64,000 nucleotides of DNA from Streptomyces qaidamensis (GCF_001611795.1 NZ_CP015098.1:9019373-9083372); one strand, 5' to 3'; numbered from the stretch's first letter, positions 34,946-44,000 are shown. Numbers and translations: made by a program. The notes: generated by a model not told the origin, from the letters alone.

Positions 34946-35566
34946 CGCCCGCAGTACCAGGTCGTCGGTGTGGTGCGTGCCGGCCCCACCTTCAGGTGCC
35001 ACGCGCGGCCGTTGCTCGTCCGCCTCTGCCTCCCAGTCGTCGTCGAGGAGATCGGCGACCATCGAGGGCCAGACGTAGTCGGCCGGGTCGAAGCCGCTCT
35101 CGTGCGCGTGCTGGGTGTCCGTCCCGGCGTGATGCACGAGAAGTAGAACGCCGCCGGGCGCCACGGCTGTGAGGAGCGCACGCTCGGCCGCGGCGTCGGG
35201 GGTGCGCAGCAGGGCCGGGTACTGCGCGGATACCAGGTCGAACTGAACGACGACGCCGGCGTCCCGCGCGTGCCTGGCTGCTCGCTCCAGCGCCACGCCC
35301 GAGACATCAAGCGCGGTCACGTCCCAGCCATCGCGCGCGAGCCGGATGGCGTCCGCGCCTTCCCGGCATCCGACGTCGAGAACGCGCCCGGGTGTGAGCC
35401 CGGCGACCTCGGCCACGAGGGCGCCGTTGGGGCGGCCGCTCCACAGTTGGTGCCGGTCGGCGTGACGGTTGTCCCATTCCGTCCGCATCGCGGGGTCGCC
35501 GACGTATCCGTCGGTAGGCGATGGGCTGCTGGATGCGGGCGATCCTGCTGTGGTGTCGTCGGTCAC
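34931..35566 (-). CDS. Class I SAM-dependent methyltransferase, possibly with an internal deletion
   Basis: The 211-residue protein has motif I as RVLDVGCREGADAIRLARDG (the second Gly of GxGxG replaced by Arg), WDVTALDVSGVALERAARHA, FDLVSAQYPALLRT and a late VAPGGVLLLVHH. Between the acidic loop and FDLVSAQYP the protein is some 10-15 residues shorter than usual for the family (VVVQ runs straight into FDLV). The GTG at 35566 (VTDDTTAGSP) is chosen. It is convergent with a transporter remnant, which was truncated at this junction. Confidence 0.72.
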   Translation of the reverse strand: MTDDTTAGSPASSSPSPTDGYVGDPAMRTEWDNRHADRHQLWSGRPNGALVAEVAGLTPGRVLDVGCREGADAIRLARDGWDVTALDVSGVALERAARHARDAGVVVQFDLVSAQYPALLRTPDAAAERALLTAVAPGGVLLLVHHAGTDTQHAHESGFDPADYVWPSMVADLLDDDWEAEADEQRPRVAPEGGAGTHHTDDLVLRARRLR

Positions 35567-35970
35567 GGGCCCACGGGCGCCCACCGAATCGCGGTTTGCC
35601 ACTCCCGTTGCCGATCCGGCAAACGGCGTCGCGACCAACGCCCACTGCTTGTCGGTCAGGTGCGACGGGTATGGCCGAGGTGTAATGCCGACGGGTATTG
35701 GTCCCCAGCACCACTCACGTCCGATGCGACGACCACCGACCACCTGTGCCCTGCGACACGGCAGATCTCAAACGCCTTCCGGCACAGGCCCAGCCTGGGC
35801 TGATCTGTTTGGTGTGTGGCTGTGGTCAGGCGGTGCTGGTGTCCCGGTATCCGTGGCGAGCTTGGGCGCACGGCCCGCTTCTGGACGTGACTTCACGAGC
35901 ACCTCGGCACACTGCCCGGCCCGCTCAATCTTCGACCTGGTCGAGCGGGCCGCCGACGCCAGGCAAGGTC
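35567..35970. other. Region with IS5-type transposase N-terminal fragment
   Basis: On the minus strand near 35740-35630, the frame upstream of the methyltransferase reads GPIPVGITPRPYPSHLTDKQ then WALVA, the typical opening of IS5/IS1182-like transposases (YPSDLTDxQW). Nothing of the catalytic part is seen. The remaining 200 bp hold no clear gene. Confidence 0.4.
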
Positions 35971-36570
35971 TCAGGGACTCGGCGCGGTCAGGTACCGCTG
36001 GATCGTCGGTGCCAGCCATGCCGCGATCTCTGCCCGCGCCAGCCCCGTCGCTGGGGGTATCCGCAGGACGTATCGCATGAGCGCCAGCCCCAGTAGCTGC
36101 GACGCCATGAGTGCCGCCCGTGCCGGGACCTGCTCGGGGTCAGGGCACACCTGCTGGGTGACCGGCAACAGCTGGTCCCGCAGGATGCCCCGCATGCGCT
36201 CAGCCCCGGCCTGGTTGGTCACGCCGACCCGCAGCAGGGCGGTGAGGACCTCGTTGTTCTCCCACATGTCGAGGAAGTGCTCGACGAGGATCCGCCCCGC
36301 CTCCTGCCGGCGGTCCGTCCCGCTCACGTCCGGCAGTCGCAGGTCGATGGCGACGGCCGCGGCGAAGAGGCCCTCCTTGTTCCCGTAGTAGCGCATCACC
36401 ATCGACGGATCGATGCTCGCGTCCTTGGCGATGGCGCGGATGGTGGCCCGCTCGTAGCCGTCGGTCGCGAAGCGTTCGCGGGCCGCCGCGAGGATCGCGC
36501 CGCGGGTGGCGTCGGAGCGGCGGGGGGCGCCGGAGCCGGGTACCGACGGGGTGCTCTCGCTGCCGTTCAT
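35971..36570 (-). CDS. TetR family transcriptional regulator
   Basis: The 199-residue protein has a TetR HTH (residues about 20-65: RGAILAAARERFATDGYERA, TIRAIAKDASIDPSMVMRYY, GNKEGLFAAAV) and an all-alpha ligand domain of the TetR_C group (MWENNEVLTALLRVGVTNQA). It is divergent from an FAD monooxygenase, and a striking tandem array of 14-bp palindromes fills the space between. It most likely represses both genes until a substrate-like ligand binds. Confidence 0.9.
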   Translation of the reverse strand: MNGSESTPSVPGSGAPRRSDATRGAILAAARERFATDGYERATIRAIAKDASIDPSMVMRYYGNKEGLFAAAVAIDLRLPDVSGTDRRQEAGRILVEHFLDMWENNEVLTALLRVGVTNQAGAERMRGILRDQLLPVTQQVCPDPEQVPARAALMASQLLGLALMRYVLRIPPATGLARAEIAAWLAPTIQRYLTAPSP

Positions 36571-36571
36571 G

Positions 36572-36725
36572 CCAACAAGCGTAGGCCAACGATCGTAGGT
36601 CAACAAGCGTTCGCCAACACTTGTTTGCCAACAGTCGTTGACACCCGCTCCAGTGCCTCGCTACGTTTACCAACAAGCGTTGGCCAACATTCGTTGGCGA
36701 GCAGTCGATGGCAAGCAAGCGCTGG
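36572..36725. promoter_or_regulatory. Tandem operator array, 14-bp palindromic units
   Basis: Nine units near CCAACAAGCGTTGG follow a strict 14-bp period: five at 36572-36641 (starts 36572, 36586, 36600, 36614, 36628) and four at 36670-36725 (starts 36670, 36684, 36698, 36712). The gap between the blocks is exactly 28 bp, two units long. Several units are near-perfect palindromes. They cover the whole divergent promoter region between the TetR regulator and the monooxygenase. Confidence 0.9.
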
Positions 36726-36740
36726 CAACAGGAGGCCACC

Positions 36741-38177
36741 ATGAACGGCACCGCCACCCACCGCACCGTGATCGTCGTCGGCTCCGGCCCCACCGGCCTG
36801 CTCCTCGCCGGTGACCTCGCCACAGCCGGCGTCACCGTCACGCTCGTCGAGAAGCGGCCACGCAAGATCAGCAACCTCTCCCGCGCCTTCGGGGTGCACG
36901 CCCGCACCCTGGAGCAGCTCGACGCCCGCGGCCTCGCTGACGAACTCCTCACCACCGGCGACACCATCACCGGCCTGCGGCTCTTCCGCCGCCTCTCCCT
37001 CGATCTGAGCACGCTGCCCTCGCGCTTCCCGTTCCTGCTCATCACCCCGCAGTACGAGGTCGAGCGGCTCCTGGAGCGGCGGGCCCGGGAGGCTGGGGTG
37101 GAGTTCGCGTACGAGAGCGAGGTCGTGGGGCTGCGCCAGGACGACGAGGGCGTCGACCTCGACGTGCGCGGCGCGGACGGACCGGTCGTCACCCGCAGGG
37201 CGGCCTACGTCGTCGGCGCCGACGGTCACCGCAGCGCCGTCCGGGAGGCGATCGGCCTGGACTTCCCCGGTGTCTCGGTCATCAAGTCGCTGATCCTGGC
37301 CGATGTCCGGCTGGCCGCGAAGCCCGAGGGCGTCCTCACCGTCAACGGCCGCGGCGACGCCTTCGCGATGATCGCCTCCTTCGGCGACGGCTGGTACCGG
37401 GTCATGGGCTGGAACCGCCGCAACGAGGTCTCCGACGACGCCCCGCTCGACCTCGACGAGGTCAAGGAGATCACCCGCCGTGCCATGGGCACCGACTACG
37501 GCATGCACGACGCCCGCTGGCTCTCCCGCTTCCACAGTGACGAGCGCCAGGCACCGCACTACCGGGTCGGGCGGGTCTTCCTCGCCGGGGACGCCGCGCA
37601 CATCCACTCTCCGGCCGGTGGGCAGGGCATGAACACCGGCCTCCAGGACGCCGCCAACCTGAGCTGGAAGCTCGCCGCGATCCTCCAGGGCCGGGCGCCC
37701 GAAGGGCTCCTCGACAGCTACGAGGCCGAGCGCCACCCGATCGGCAGGGCCGTGCTGCGCAGCAGTGGCGGACTGGTCCGGCTGGCCCGCGCGCGGAATC
37801 CGCTGCTGCGTGCCGTCCGCACCTTGGTCTCAGCCTTCATCGACATGGCCCCGCCCCTTCAGCGCAGGGCCCTGGGCCAGATCACCGGGATCGGCTACGC
37901 CTACCCCGCCCCCCGCGGCGCCCACCGCCTCACCGGCACCCGCCTCCCGGACGTTGCCCTGGAGGAGGGCCGGCTCTACGAGGCGCTGCGCGGCGGCCGG
38001 TTCGTACTGATCACGCCTGGGGCGTACGAAGGCCCCGGTGTCCGCGAGGGGTGGCTGACCGTCAAGGGCTGGGCGAGCGACCGCCGGACGACCGTCCTGG
38101 TACGGCCCGACGGATACGTGGCCTGGGCGGCGGAGGCTGCGGACGCAGCGGCGATCGAGAAGGCGTTGGCCCGGTAA
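36741..38177 (+). CDS. FAD-dependent aromatic monooxygenase
   Basis: The 478-residue flavoprotein hydroxylase has the FAD Rossmann motif (VIVVGSGPTGLLLAGDLATA), YVVGADGHRSAVREAIGLDF (the DG motif binding FAD and NADPH) and RVFLAGDAAHIHSPAGGQGM followed by NTGLQDAANLSWKLA (GD motif). The thioredoxin-like C-terminal part is short, ending near RTTVLVRPDGYVAWAAEAA. It belongs to the PheA/TetX/RdmE-type group that hydroxylates phenols, polyketides or antibiotics. The ATG at 36741 has an AGGAGG site right after the operator array, so tight TetR control is expected. A role in drug inactivation or catabolism is possible. Confidence 0.92.
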   Translation: MNGTATHRTVIVVGSGPTGLLLAGDLATAGVTVTLVEKRPRKISNLSRAFGVHARTLEQLDARGLADELLTTGDTITGLRLFRRLSLDLSTLPSRFPFLLITPQYEVERLLERRAREAGVEFAYESEVVGLRQDDEGVDLDVRGADGPVVTRRAAYVVGADGHRSAVREAIGLDFPGVSVIKSLILADVRLAAKPEGVLTVNGRGDAFAMIASFGDGWYRVMGWNRRNEVSDDAPLDLDEVKEITRRAMGTDYGMHDARWLSRFHSDERQAPHYRVGRVFLAGDAAHIHSPAGGQGMNTGLQDAANLSWKLAAILQGRAPEGLLDSYEAERHPIGRAVLRSSGGLVRLARARNPLLRAVRTLVSAFIDMAPPLQRRALGQITGIGYAYPAPRGAHRLTGTRLPDVALEEGRLYEALRGGRFVLITPGAYEGPGVREGWLTVKGWASDRRTTVLVRPDGYVAWAAEAADAAAIEKALAR

Positions 38178-38246
38178 TCGGGGTCAAGGGAATGGCTCGA
38201 GGACGAGCGGGCGCCGGACGAGGAGGCACGGCCGGCGCCGCCTCGA

Positions 38247-38674
38247 TTGCTGGACGCCGGCCACACAAGAGCTGCCCGTCCTGCCGGCTTGCCGATCGAG
38301 GCGCTCCATGGCATCGGGCCGCGCCAGGCGCAGGTCTTGCACGACTACGGCGCGCACGGCGTCGCCATGCTGACCGTGCTCCCGCCCGCCACCGTCCGGC
38401 GCCTGCTGGGCGGCCGGGCGGGCCGCACGACGGCCGACCGCGCCCGCGCCATCGCCCTCTCGCCCCCGCCCAATTGTCCCCCCCCCGTTGCCTGCCCGCC
38501 TCCACCACCGTCCGCTCCGCCTTCCTCCGGCACACCCTGGACGGTGCCGAAGTCCGCGCCACGCTCCTCGACGCCGCGGTCCGGCTCGCGCTGCTGCGGC
38601 GCCGGGGCCACCAGGCGGGCGGCGCCGTGACCCTGACGTTCCCCGGATCGGACAGCAGAAGGGACCCGCCGTGA
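38247..38674 (+). pseudogene. Y-family DNA polymerase C-terminal remnant
   Basis: The frame reads LPIEALHGIGPRQAQVLHDY then GAHGVAMLTVLPPATVRRLL, an HhH motif as in the fingers/little-finger junction of DinB-like polymerases. After a run of nine C at 38478-38486 the frame changes and continues ASTTVRSAFLRHTLDGAEVR then ATLLDAAVRLALLRRRG, the start of the little finger. The palm domain and the C-terminus are missing. Confidence 0.65.
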
Positions 38675-39109
38675 GTGTCAGCAGAGGATCCCTGAGCAGA
38701 GGGCACCACGCATTGATGCATGGTTGACGATCCCGCCGTACGCCGGGGAGTTGACGTACTGCCGGAGGTTCCGTCGGTATGTCACCTCGGAGGTGAGGTG
38801 AGGTGGGGGCGGGATGGAGTGATGGGGGAGTGGCGCTGGTGTCCGGCGTGGCCGCCCGCGGTCCGTGGCGGCGTGGAGGGGCCTGAGTTGGGTCCTGGCC
38901 GACCGGGTCCGGCACATCACGGCGGCTGTGCGCAATGTGTGTGGGCGGGGGCGGGGTGGGAGGGGTGCTGGCCGTGCTGTGGGAGGCCCCGTGGGCGTAC
39001 GGCGCCTGAGGTGGCGGCGTGAACCTGTTCGCCGTGATCTGGCAAGTACAGGTGTGAACACCCACCACTTCCCTGACACCCATCGACCCCACCAACGGAC
39101 GGACTGACT
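38675..39109. other. Intergenic region upstream of the ECF sigma gene
   Basis: No gene is seen. The stretch should hold the promoter of the sigma factor operon. A TGGxCCGG-rich, G-run-rich segment (38790-39020) has no clear open frame with a ribosome site. Confidence 0.5.
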
Positions 39110-39706
39110 GTGACCGATCTGGCCGGCGGCGACGCCGAGCTCATCGCGGCCTCACTTGAGGAACCTGAGCATTTCGGGGCGCTCTTCGACCGTCACGCCC
39201 CGACGATCCACCAGTACGTGGCCCGGCGGCTCGGCCGGGACGTGGCCGATGACGTCACCGCCGAGACCTTTTTGACGGCCTTTCGGATACGGGCCCGGTT
39301 CGACCCGTCCCGTGCAGGGGTGCGGCCCTGGCTGTACGGCATTGCCGCCAAGCAGATCGGCCGGCACCGCCGGCAGGAGGTCAAGGCGCTGAACCTGCTC
39401 GCCCGTACCGGCCATGACCCGGTCGCCGACAGCTGGACCGATTCCGCAGACGACCGCCTCGCTGCCGAGGCCGCTGTCCGCCCACTGGCCGGGGCGCTGG
39501 CCCGTCTGTCCGCGGGTGACCGGCATGTCCTGCTGCTCTTCGCCTGGGCCGACCTCGGCTACCAGGAGATCGCCGAGGCCCTCGACATTCCCGTCGGCAC
39601 CGTCCGCTCCCGCCTGAACCGCGCCCGCCGCAAGCTGCGCGCCGCAACCGGCGCGGCCGGCGGACCCCTCCTCGAAGCTCGTATCCACGAAGGTGACCCC
39701 GCATGA
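39110..39706 (+). CDS. ECF RNA polymerase sigma factor
   Basis: The 198-residue protein has region 2 (FGALFDRHAPTIHQYVARRL, DVADDVTAETFLTAFRIRAR) and region 4 (LSAGDRHVLLLFAWADLGYQ, EIAEALDIPVGTVRSRLNRA). There is no extra C-terminal domain. The GTG start at 39110 is used. It overlaps the next gene by four bases (ATGA), pairing it with a CU044_5270-type membrane protein, an arrangement seen widely in actinobacteria that suggests the partner is its anti-sigma or signal input. Confidence 0.92.
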   Translation: MTDLAGGDAELIAASLEEPEHFGALFDRHAPTIHQYVARRLGRDVADDVTAETFLTAFRIRARFDPSRAGVRPWLYGIAAKQIGRHRRQEVKALNLLARTGHDPVADSWTDSADDRLAAEAAVRPLAGALARLSAGDRHVLLLFAWADLGYQEIAEALDIPVGTVRSRLNRARRKLRAATGAAGGPLLEARIHEGDPA

Positions 39707-40677
39707 ACGAACTCTCCGCATTGAGCGGGCTGCGCGACGACGTACCCCTTCCTGACGTCGACCGGCTCGCCGCGCCGCGGACCCGGCTCACCGCGGCATT
39801 CCGGCAGGAGACCCGCCGCGGGCGCGCCGCCTTTCCCAACCGCCGGATGATCCTGGCCGGCGCCGCCGCAGGGGCCCTCGCCATGGCCGCGGGGATCGTC
39901 GCGACCCTGCCCGAGGACGGCACCCGCGCCTCCGCGGGGCAGGGCCCCCGGGTGCTGTCGGCGGGCGCCTCCGCCGACGCCCTCGAACTGGCCGCCGCGA
40001 CCGTGGAGAAGCACGACGGTACCGAACCCGGCCCGAAGCAGTGGGTGTACGACAAGAGCACCGTCTTCGTCCAGGGCAAGCCGCAAAGCAGCGAGGAGTG
40101 GTCCCGCTGGGACGGCACCGGGCACGCCAGTCTGCCCGGCATCCCCCCGGCCGGTGACATCTCGGACTTCGACCCGGACGAGCTCCAGGTCTGGTACGGC
40201 CCCAACCAGGAGGCCAGATGGAAGGAGGAGGGCTACGACGACCGTTCCCAGCGGCAGTTCTACCGCTTCCTGGCCAGCCTGCCGAGCGACCCGGGCCGCA
40301 TGATGAAGCGCATCCGCCAAGAGCACGCCATCGGCTCCATCAAGGGAGAGACGCGCGCACAGCGAGACTGGCGGGAGATCGACGTCCTGTACCGGTCGGT
40401 GCTGATCCCGCCGAACGTCCAGGCGGGCCTGTTCCGGGCTCTCGCGAAGATCCCCGGGGCCCGGGTGGCGACCGGTGTGAAGGACCCGCTCGGCCGCGCG
40501 GCGATCGGCGTGAGCGTGACCTACGCCGAGAAGACGCCCTCGGGCTGGCAGGGCAAGCAGGAGATCTTCTTCGATCCCGAAAGCTACGCCTACCTCGGGC
40601 AGACCCGTAACGACGGGAAGATCGTCAGCGCCCGCGCTGCCTGGGGCGTCGTCAACAAGCCCGGCGCCCGCCCCTGA
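39703..40677 (+). CDS. CU044_5270 family protein, sigma factor partner
   Basis: The 324-residue protein has a short cytosolic N-terminus (VPLPDVDRLAAPRTRLTAAF), one membrane helix (MILAGAAAGALAMAAGIVAT, about residues 49-68) and an outside domain with QWVYDKSTVFVQGKPQSSEE and the later LFRALAKIPGARVATGVKDP and GRAAIGVSVTY, hallmarks of the CU044_5270 family. These are regularly encoded after ECF sigma factors and probably act as membrane regulators. The ATG overlaps the sigma stop. Confidence 0.87.
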   Translation: MNELSALSGLRDDVPLPDVDRLAAPRTRLTAAFRQETRRGRAAFPNRRMILAGAAAGALAMAAGIVATLPEDGTRASAGQGPRVLSAGASADALELAAATVEKHDGTEPGPKQWVYDKSTVFVQGKPQSSEEWSRWDGTGHASLPGIPPAGDISDFDPDELQVWYGPNQEARWKEEGYDDRSQRQFYRFLASLPSDPGRMMKRIRQEHAIGSIKGETRAQRDWREIDVLYRSVLIPPNVQAGLFRALAKIPGARVATGVKDPLGRAAIGVSVTYAEKTPSGWQGKQEIFFDPESYAYLGQTRNDGKIVSARAAWGVVNKPGARP

Positions 40678-40684
40678 GCACCCG

Positions 40685-40719
40685 CGAGGGGCGCCCGGCG
40701 TGACACCGGGTGCCCCTCG
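40685..40719 (+). terminator. Hairpin terminator after the sigma factor operon
   Basis: A 14-bp stem (CGAGGGGCGCCCGG with its near-complement, one G-T pair) around a 7-base loop starts 8 bp after the stop codon. Confidence 0.85.
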
Positions 40720-41076
40720 TCGCCGTACCGGCGGCTTGCTGGGCCGCCGCCTCCGCGGTCCGGGCCTTCAGTGCGCGCTCCACGCCCGCGCAGGGCTGTG
40801 AGACCGGACGGCACCGGTGCCACCCACACCCGATGGTGGTCAACGACGCCGTGCTCGCCCTGCTTCGCCCGAAGCCGAGCCTGGCCCAGCTCACCGGCGA
40901 GCCGACCGAAGCCCTCGCCGCCGCGCGGGCCGCCGTCGACGCCCGGGCCGGGGTTGGGGCTGGGTGCCATAGCCTCCCACGCGACCGAGACGGCGCAGCC
41001 GGCGACGGGCACCTGACCCGGCCCCGGCAAGGGCGTAGCCCGAGCGGACATCATCATCACCTCACCCGAGGACACA
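40720..41076. other. Intergenic region, possible gene debris
   Basis: A plus-strand frame reads VVNDAVLALLRPKPSLAQLT and GEPTEALAAARAAVDARAGV at 40833-40950 without a convincing start or end. It could be a fragment of an unknown gene. Nothing else is seen. Confidence 0.3.
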
Positions 41077-41667
41077 GTGCCGCTGCCATCCGTGGAGCGG
41101 GCAAGGTTGAGCAAGGTGGTCGTGGTCGACCGGGTCACCGAGCGGCTGCGGAAGGCCGAAGAGATCAGCGCCGTACCGATCGACTTCGCCGAGGGCAATC
41201 CGGTGGAGCGGATCCGCTCCGCGAGCAGACGGCGGGCGAGGGTACGGCCAAAGGCATCGACGCCGTGGGCTACCAGGCACACGCGCACGGCGAGGATCGC
41301 CAGGAGCCGGCGGCCGTACTGAACTCGCTGGTCGAGACGGTCCGGTCGACGGGTGTTCTGGGCGTGCCGGGTCTGTACGTCCCGCGCGGCCGGGCGGGAC
41401 CGGAGGAGTCGGCCGAGCAGGGCATGCTGATGGTTTCGGCCGGACGCAAGTTCGAAATAGCGTCTGTGGATGGGAGCTGGCCAGTGCAACGTCAAGCACT
41501 GCAACCGTCACCTGCGTGACCTGATCACCGAAGGCCGCGTGCAGCCGGGCTTCGGTGTCTCGCACGAGCTGCCGCTCGACCGGGCGCCGATGGCATACGA
41601 CAAGATCGACGAGTTCGACGAGCGGATCGAGGGCTGCATCAACGTCGTCCTCCACCTCCACGCGTGA
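41077..41667 (+). pseudogene. Zinc alcohol/formaldehyde dehydrogenase remnant
   Basis: The C-terminal half of a glutathione-independent formaldehyde dehydrogenase-like enzyme is spread over three frames. These are LSKVVVVDRVTERLRKAEEI with SAVPIDFAEGNPVERI, then EGTAKGIDAVGYQAHAHGED and LNSLVETVRSTGVLGVPGLY, and finally GAGQCNVKHCNRHLRDLITE with GVSHELPLDRAPMAYDKIDE. The catalytic zinc-binding N-terminal half is absent. It is decayed by at least two frameshifts and a truncation. Confidence 0.75.
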
Positions 41668-41802
41668 CACCGCTCCCGGTCGTCCTCCCCACGACCGAGC
41701 AGCACGCGTATCACTCGCGCCACGGCCTCGGGATCTCCGTACGGCGACCCCGAGGCCGTGGCTTGCCATGGGGTAGGGCTCTGCAGGTGTTTTTGATTCT
41801 CT

Positions 41803-42517
41803 CTACGACGGCGCCGCATGCTCGGACCGGTTGCTTTGATCAGGCCGGGTTTCTGCCCAGGCGGCGGCGATAAGGGGGCGATGCAGGTCGGCCCGTCGGA
41901 TGCAGATCCCGATGGCGAGTTGGCCGGGGCCGGAGGGGGTTGGCAGCTGTCGAAGTCTGGTGCGGACGCCGCTGTGCTGCAGCACGAGGTCGGGGATGAT
42001 TCCTGTGCCGTAGCCGAGGGCGACCAGGGTGAGCAGGGCCTCGTGACCGTCGGCCTCGGCGGCGATGTGCGGATGGATACCCAGGCTTCGAAACCAATGG
42101 TCGGCGGCGGTGCGGACGAGTCCTTGACGGGGCAGGACGAAGGGCTTGTTGAGGTCAGGTGCCTGCTCGGCGGTCAGGGCTGCGGCCTGGATGAGGACGA
42201 GCGGGGTGTGCGTGATCTGCCGAGTGAGCAGGGTGGCGGGGATGCGGTCGGGGAGGGCTGCGACGGCGAGGTCAGTCTCGCCTTGGTCGAGGAGGGCGAG
42301 GGCAGAGGCGGCGTCCCCGGTACGTAAGGAGATGCGTACGCGCGGGTGCGTGGTGCGGAGCGGAGTGAGCAGGTCGGGCAACAGGCTCCCGCAAGCCGTG
42401 ACGGAGGCGAACACCCGCAGGTGCCCGCTGAGGTCGTCGACTGCAGTCCGCAGCGGTGCGGGAGTTGAGCGTCTCTGCGAGGTGCAGGAAGAGCCGGTAC
42501 TGGTCGTGGTCCTGCAT
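41803..42517 (-). pseudogene. LysR family (IlvY-like) regulator with its HTH deleted
   Basis: The minus strand starts at ATG 42517 with MQDHDQYRLFLHLAETLN, the usual first helix, then loses about 75 codons including the DNA-binding helices. After a frame change it continues from APLRTAVDDLSGHLRVFASV through a complete effector domain (LLPDLLTPLRTTHPRVRISL, LALLDQGETDLAVAALPDRI, ALGYGTGIIPDLVLQHSG) to 41803. A piece of the missing HTH lies just upstream in the opposite orientation, next to the IS3-type element. Confidence 0.8.
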
Positions 42518-42568
42518 CTTTCACATCAGCCCCGCCACGCTGTCCCGGACCGTGCAGCGGCTCGAGGC
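42518..42568 (+). other. Inverted fragment of the LysR HTH
   Basis: On the plus strand these bases encode FHISPATLSRTVQRLEA, the recognition-helix region of an IlvY-like LysR regulator. The rest of that gene is on the minus strand immediately to the left. The fragment ends exactly at the left end of IS3 copy 2, so an IS-linked inversion and deletion is the simplest account. Confidence 0.8.
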
Positions 42569-42637
42569 GGTTCTGCCGCACGATCGGGTGACATCTGAAC
42601 TGGCTTGCCCTGTGGGGTGGGTGGGAAGGATGTCGCT

Positions 42638-42946
42638 GTGCCCAAGCCTTATCCGGAGGAGTTCCGTCAGGACGTCGTGCGTGTCGCGAGGAACCGCGGG
42701 CCGGGTGTGACGGTCGAGCAGGTGGCCACCGATTTCGGAGTCCATCCGATGACGTTGTGGAAGTGGATGCGTCGCGCGGACATCGACGACGGGACCAAGC
42801 CCGGAACGACCAGCCAGGAGAGCGCAGAGCTTCGGCAAGCGCGTCGGCGGATCAAGCTGCTGGAGCAGGAGAACGAGGTCCTGCGGCGGGCCGCGGCCTA
42901 TCTGTCGCAGGCCCATCTGCCGGGAAAAGGATCTACCCGCTCGTGA
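42638..42946 (+). CDS. IS3 family transposase OrfA, copy 2
   Basis: It is identical in translation to OrfA of copy 1 (HTH plus leucine zipper, 102 residues), with the same GTG start, ribosome site and frameshift run. Confidence 0.9.
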   Translation: MPKPYPEEFRQDVVRVARNRGPGVTVEQVATDFGVHPMTLWKWMRRADIDDGTKPGTTSQESAELRQARRRIKLLEQENEVLRRAAAYLSQAHLPGKGSTRS

Positions 42947-43800
42947 AGGAGCTGACCAGGGACGGGGTGCCCGTCACGGTGACGTGCCGGGTGCTGAAGC
43001 TCGCCAGACAGCCCTACTACCGCTGGCTGGACCAGCCGGTGACCGACGCCATGCTGGAGGAGGCGTATCGCGCGAACGCGCTGTTCGACGCGCACCGTGA
43101 CGATCCGGAGTTCGGCTACCGCTTCCTGGCCGACGAAGCGCGTAGCGCCGGGGCCGTGATGGCGGACCGGACTGCATGACGGATCTGCCGGGACAACCGC
43201 TGGTGGAGCGTGTTCGGCAAGAAGCGCGGCAAGGGCAAGAAGGCCGGCCCGCCGGTGCACGACGACCTCGTCCGCCGGGACTTCACCGCGACCTGTGCGA
43301 ACCGGCTGTGGCTCGCCGACATCACCGAGCACGCCACCGGCGAAGGCAAGCTCTATCTCTGCGCGATCAAGGACGCCTTCAGCAACAGGATCGTGGGCTA
43401 CTCCATCGACGAGCGGATGAAGTCCCGCCTGGCCGTGACCGCCCTGGACAACGCCGTGGCCCGGCGCGGAGACGTCGACGGTTGCATTCTGCACAGCGAT
43501 CGCGGTTCGCAGTTCCGCTCCCGGAAGTTCGTCCGGGCGCTCGACCGCCACCGGATGGCGGGATCGATAGGGAGGGTTGGAGCTGCCGGCGACAACGCGG
43601 CCATGGAGCCCTTCTTCAGCCTGTTACAGAAGAACGTCCTCGACCGCCGGAGCTGGGCCACCCGCGAGGAACTGCGGATCGCGATCGTGTCCTGGATCGA
43701 GCGGACCTATCACCGGCGCCGCCGACAAGCCTCGCTCGGCCGGTTGACCCCCGTCGAATTCGAGACCGTCATGACCACGTCGGCTCTCCGGGCCGCGTGA
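42943..43800 (+). pseudogene. IS3 family transposase OrfB, copy 2, nonsense mutation
   Basis: It is the same as OrfB of copy 1 except that the Trp codon after MADRTA is TGA (43177-43179). The protein ends before the DDE core, so this copy cannot make active transposase unless the stop is read through. The downstream DDE core is otherwise unchanged. Confidence 0.92.
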
Positions 43801-43832
43801 CCGCACCTGTCACCCGAACCTGCATCAGACCC

Positions 43833-44000
43833 CTTGCAGCCGGTGTCCACGACGTAGCGGATGGCGTCGACGATCTGGCGGCGGGGATGCTTCTCCGGCC
43901 GGCCGCCCTTGCTGGTCTCGCAGGCCGGTGTGGGCAGCAGTCCTTCGAGCAGGGCCCATTCGGCGTTGGTGGTGGCCGAGGGGTAGCGGCGTGGGCGCAT
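43833..44000 (-). pseudogene. IS5 family transposase, N-terminal fragment
   Basis: From ATG 44000 the minus strand reads RPRRYPSATTNAEWALLEGL, then GGRPEKHPRRQIVDAIRYVV and DTGCK, the start of an IS5-type transposase. It ends at the IS3 element border. The remaining transposase is nowhere adjacent. Confidence 0.85.

Larger units (their letters stand above)
42569..43832 (+). mobile_element. IS3-type element, copy 2 (1264 bp), at a rearrangement junction
   Basis: It is the same length as copy 1 at 10235-11498. The differences I found are the third base of the left end, a G-to-A change that makes a stop at 43177-43179, and one base near the right end (43804). The left flank is a LysR gene fragment and the right flank is an IS5-type transposase gene. 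No direct repeat is seen, so the flanks do not come from one simple insertion. Confidence 0.93.

Noticed and set aside
36572..36725. Iteron-type origin or CRISPR
   Set aside because: The 14-bp units are palindromic with no spacers, lie exactly in a divergent TetR promoter, and no replication gene is near.
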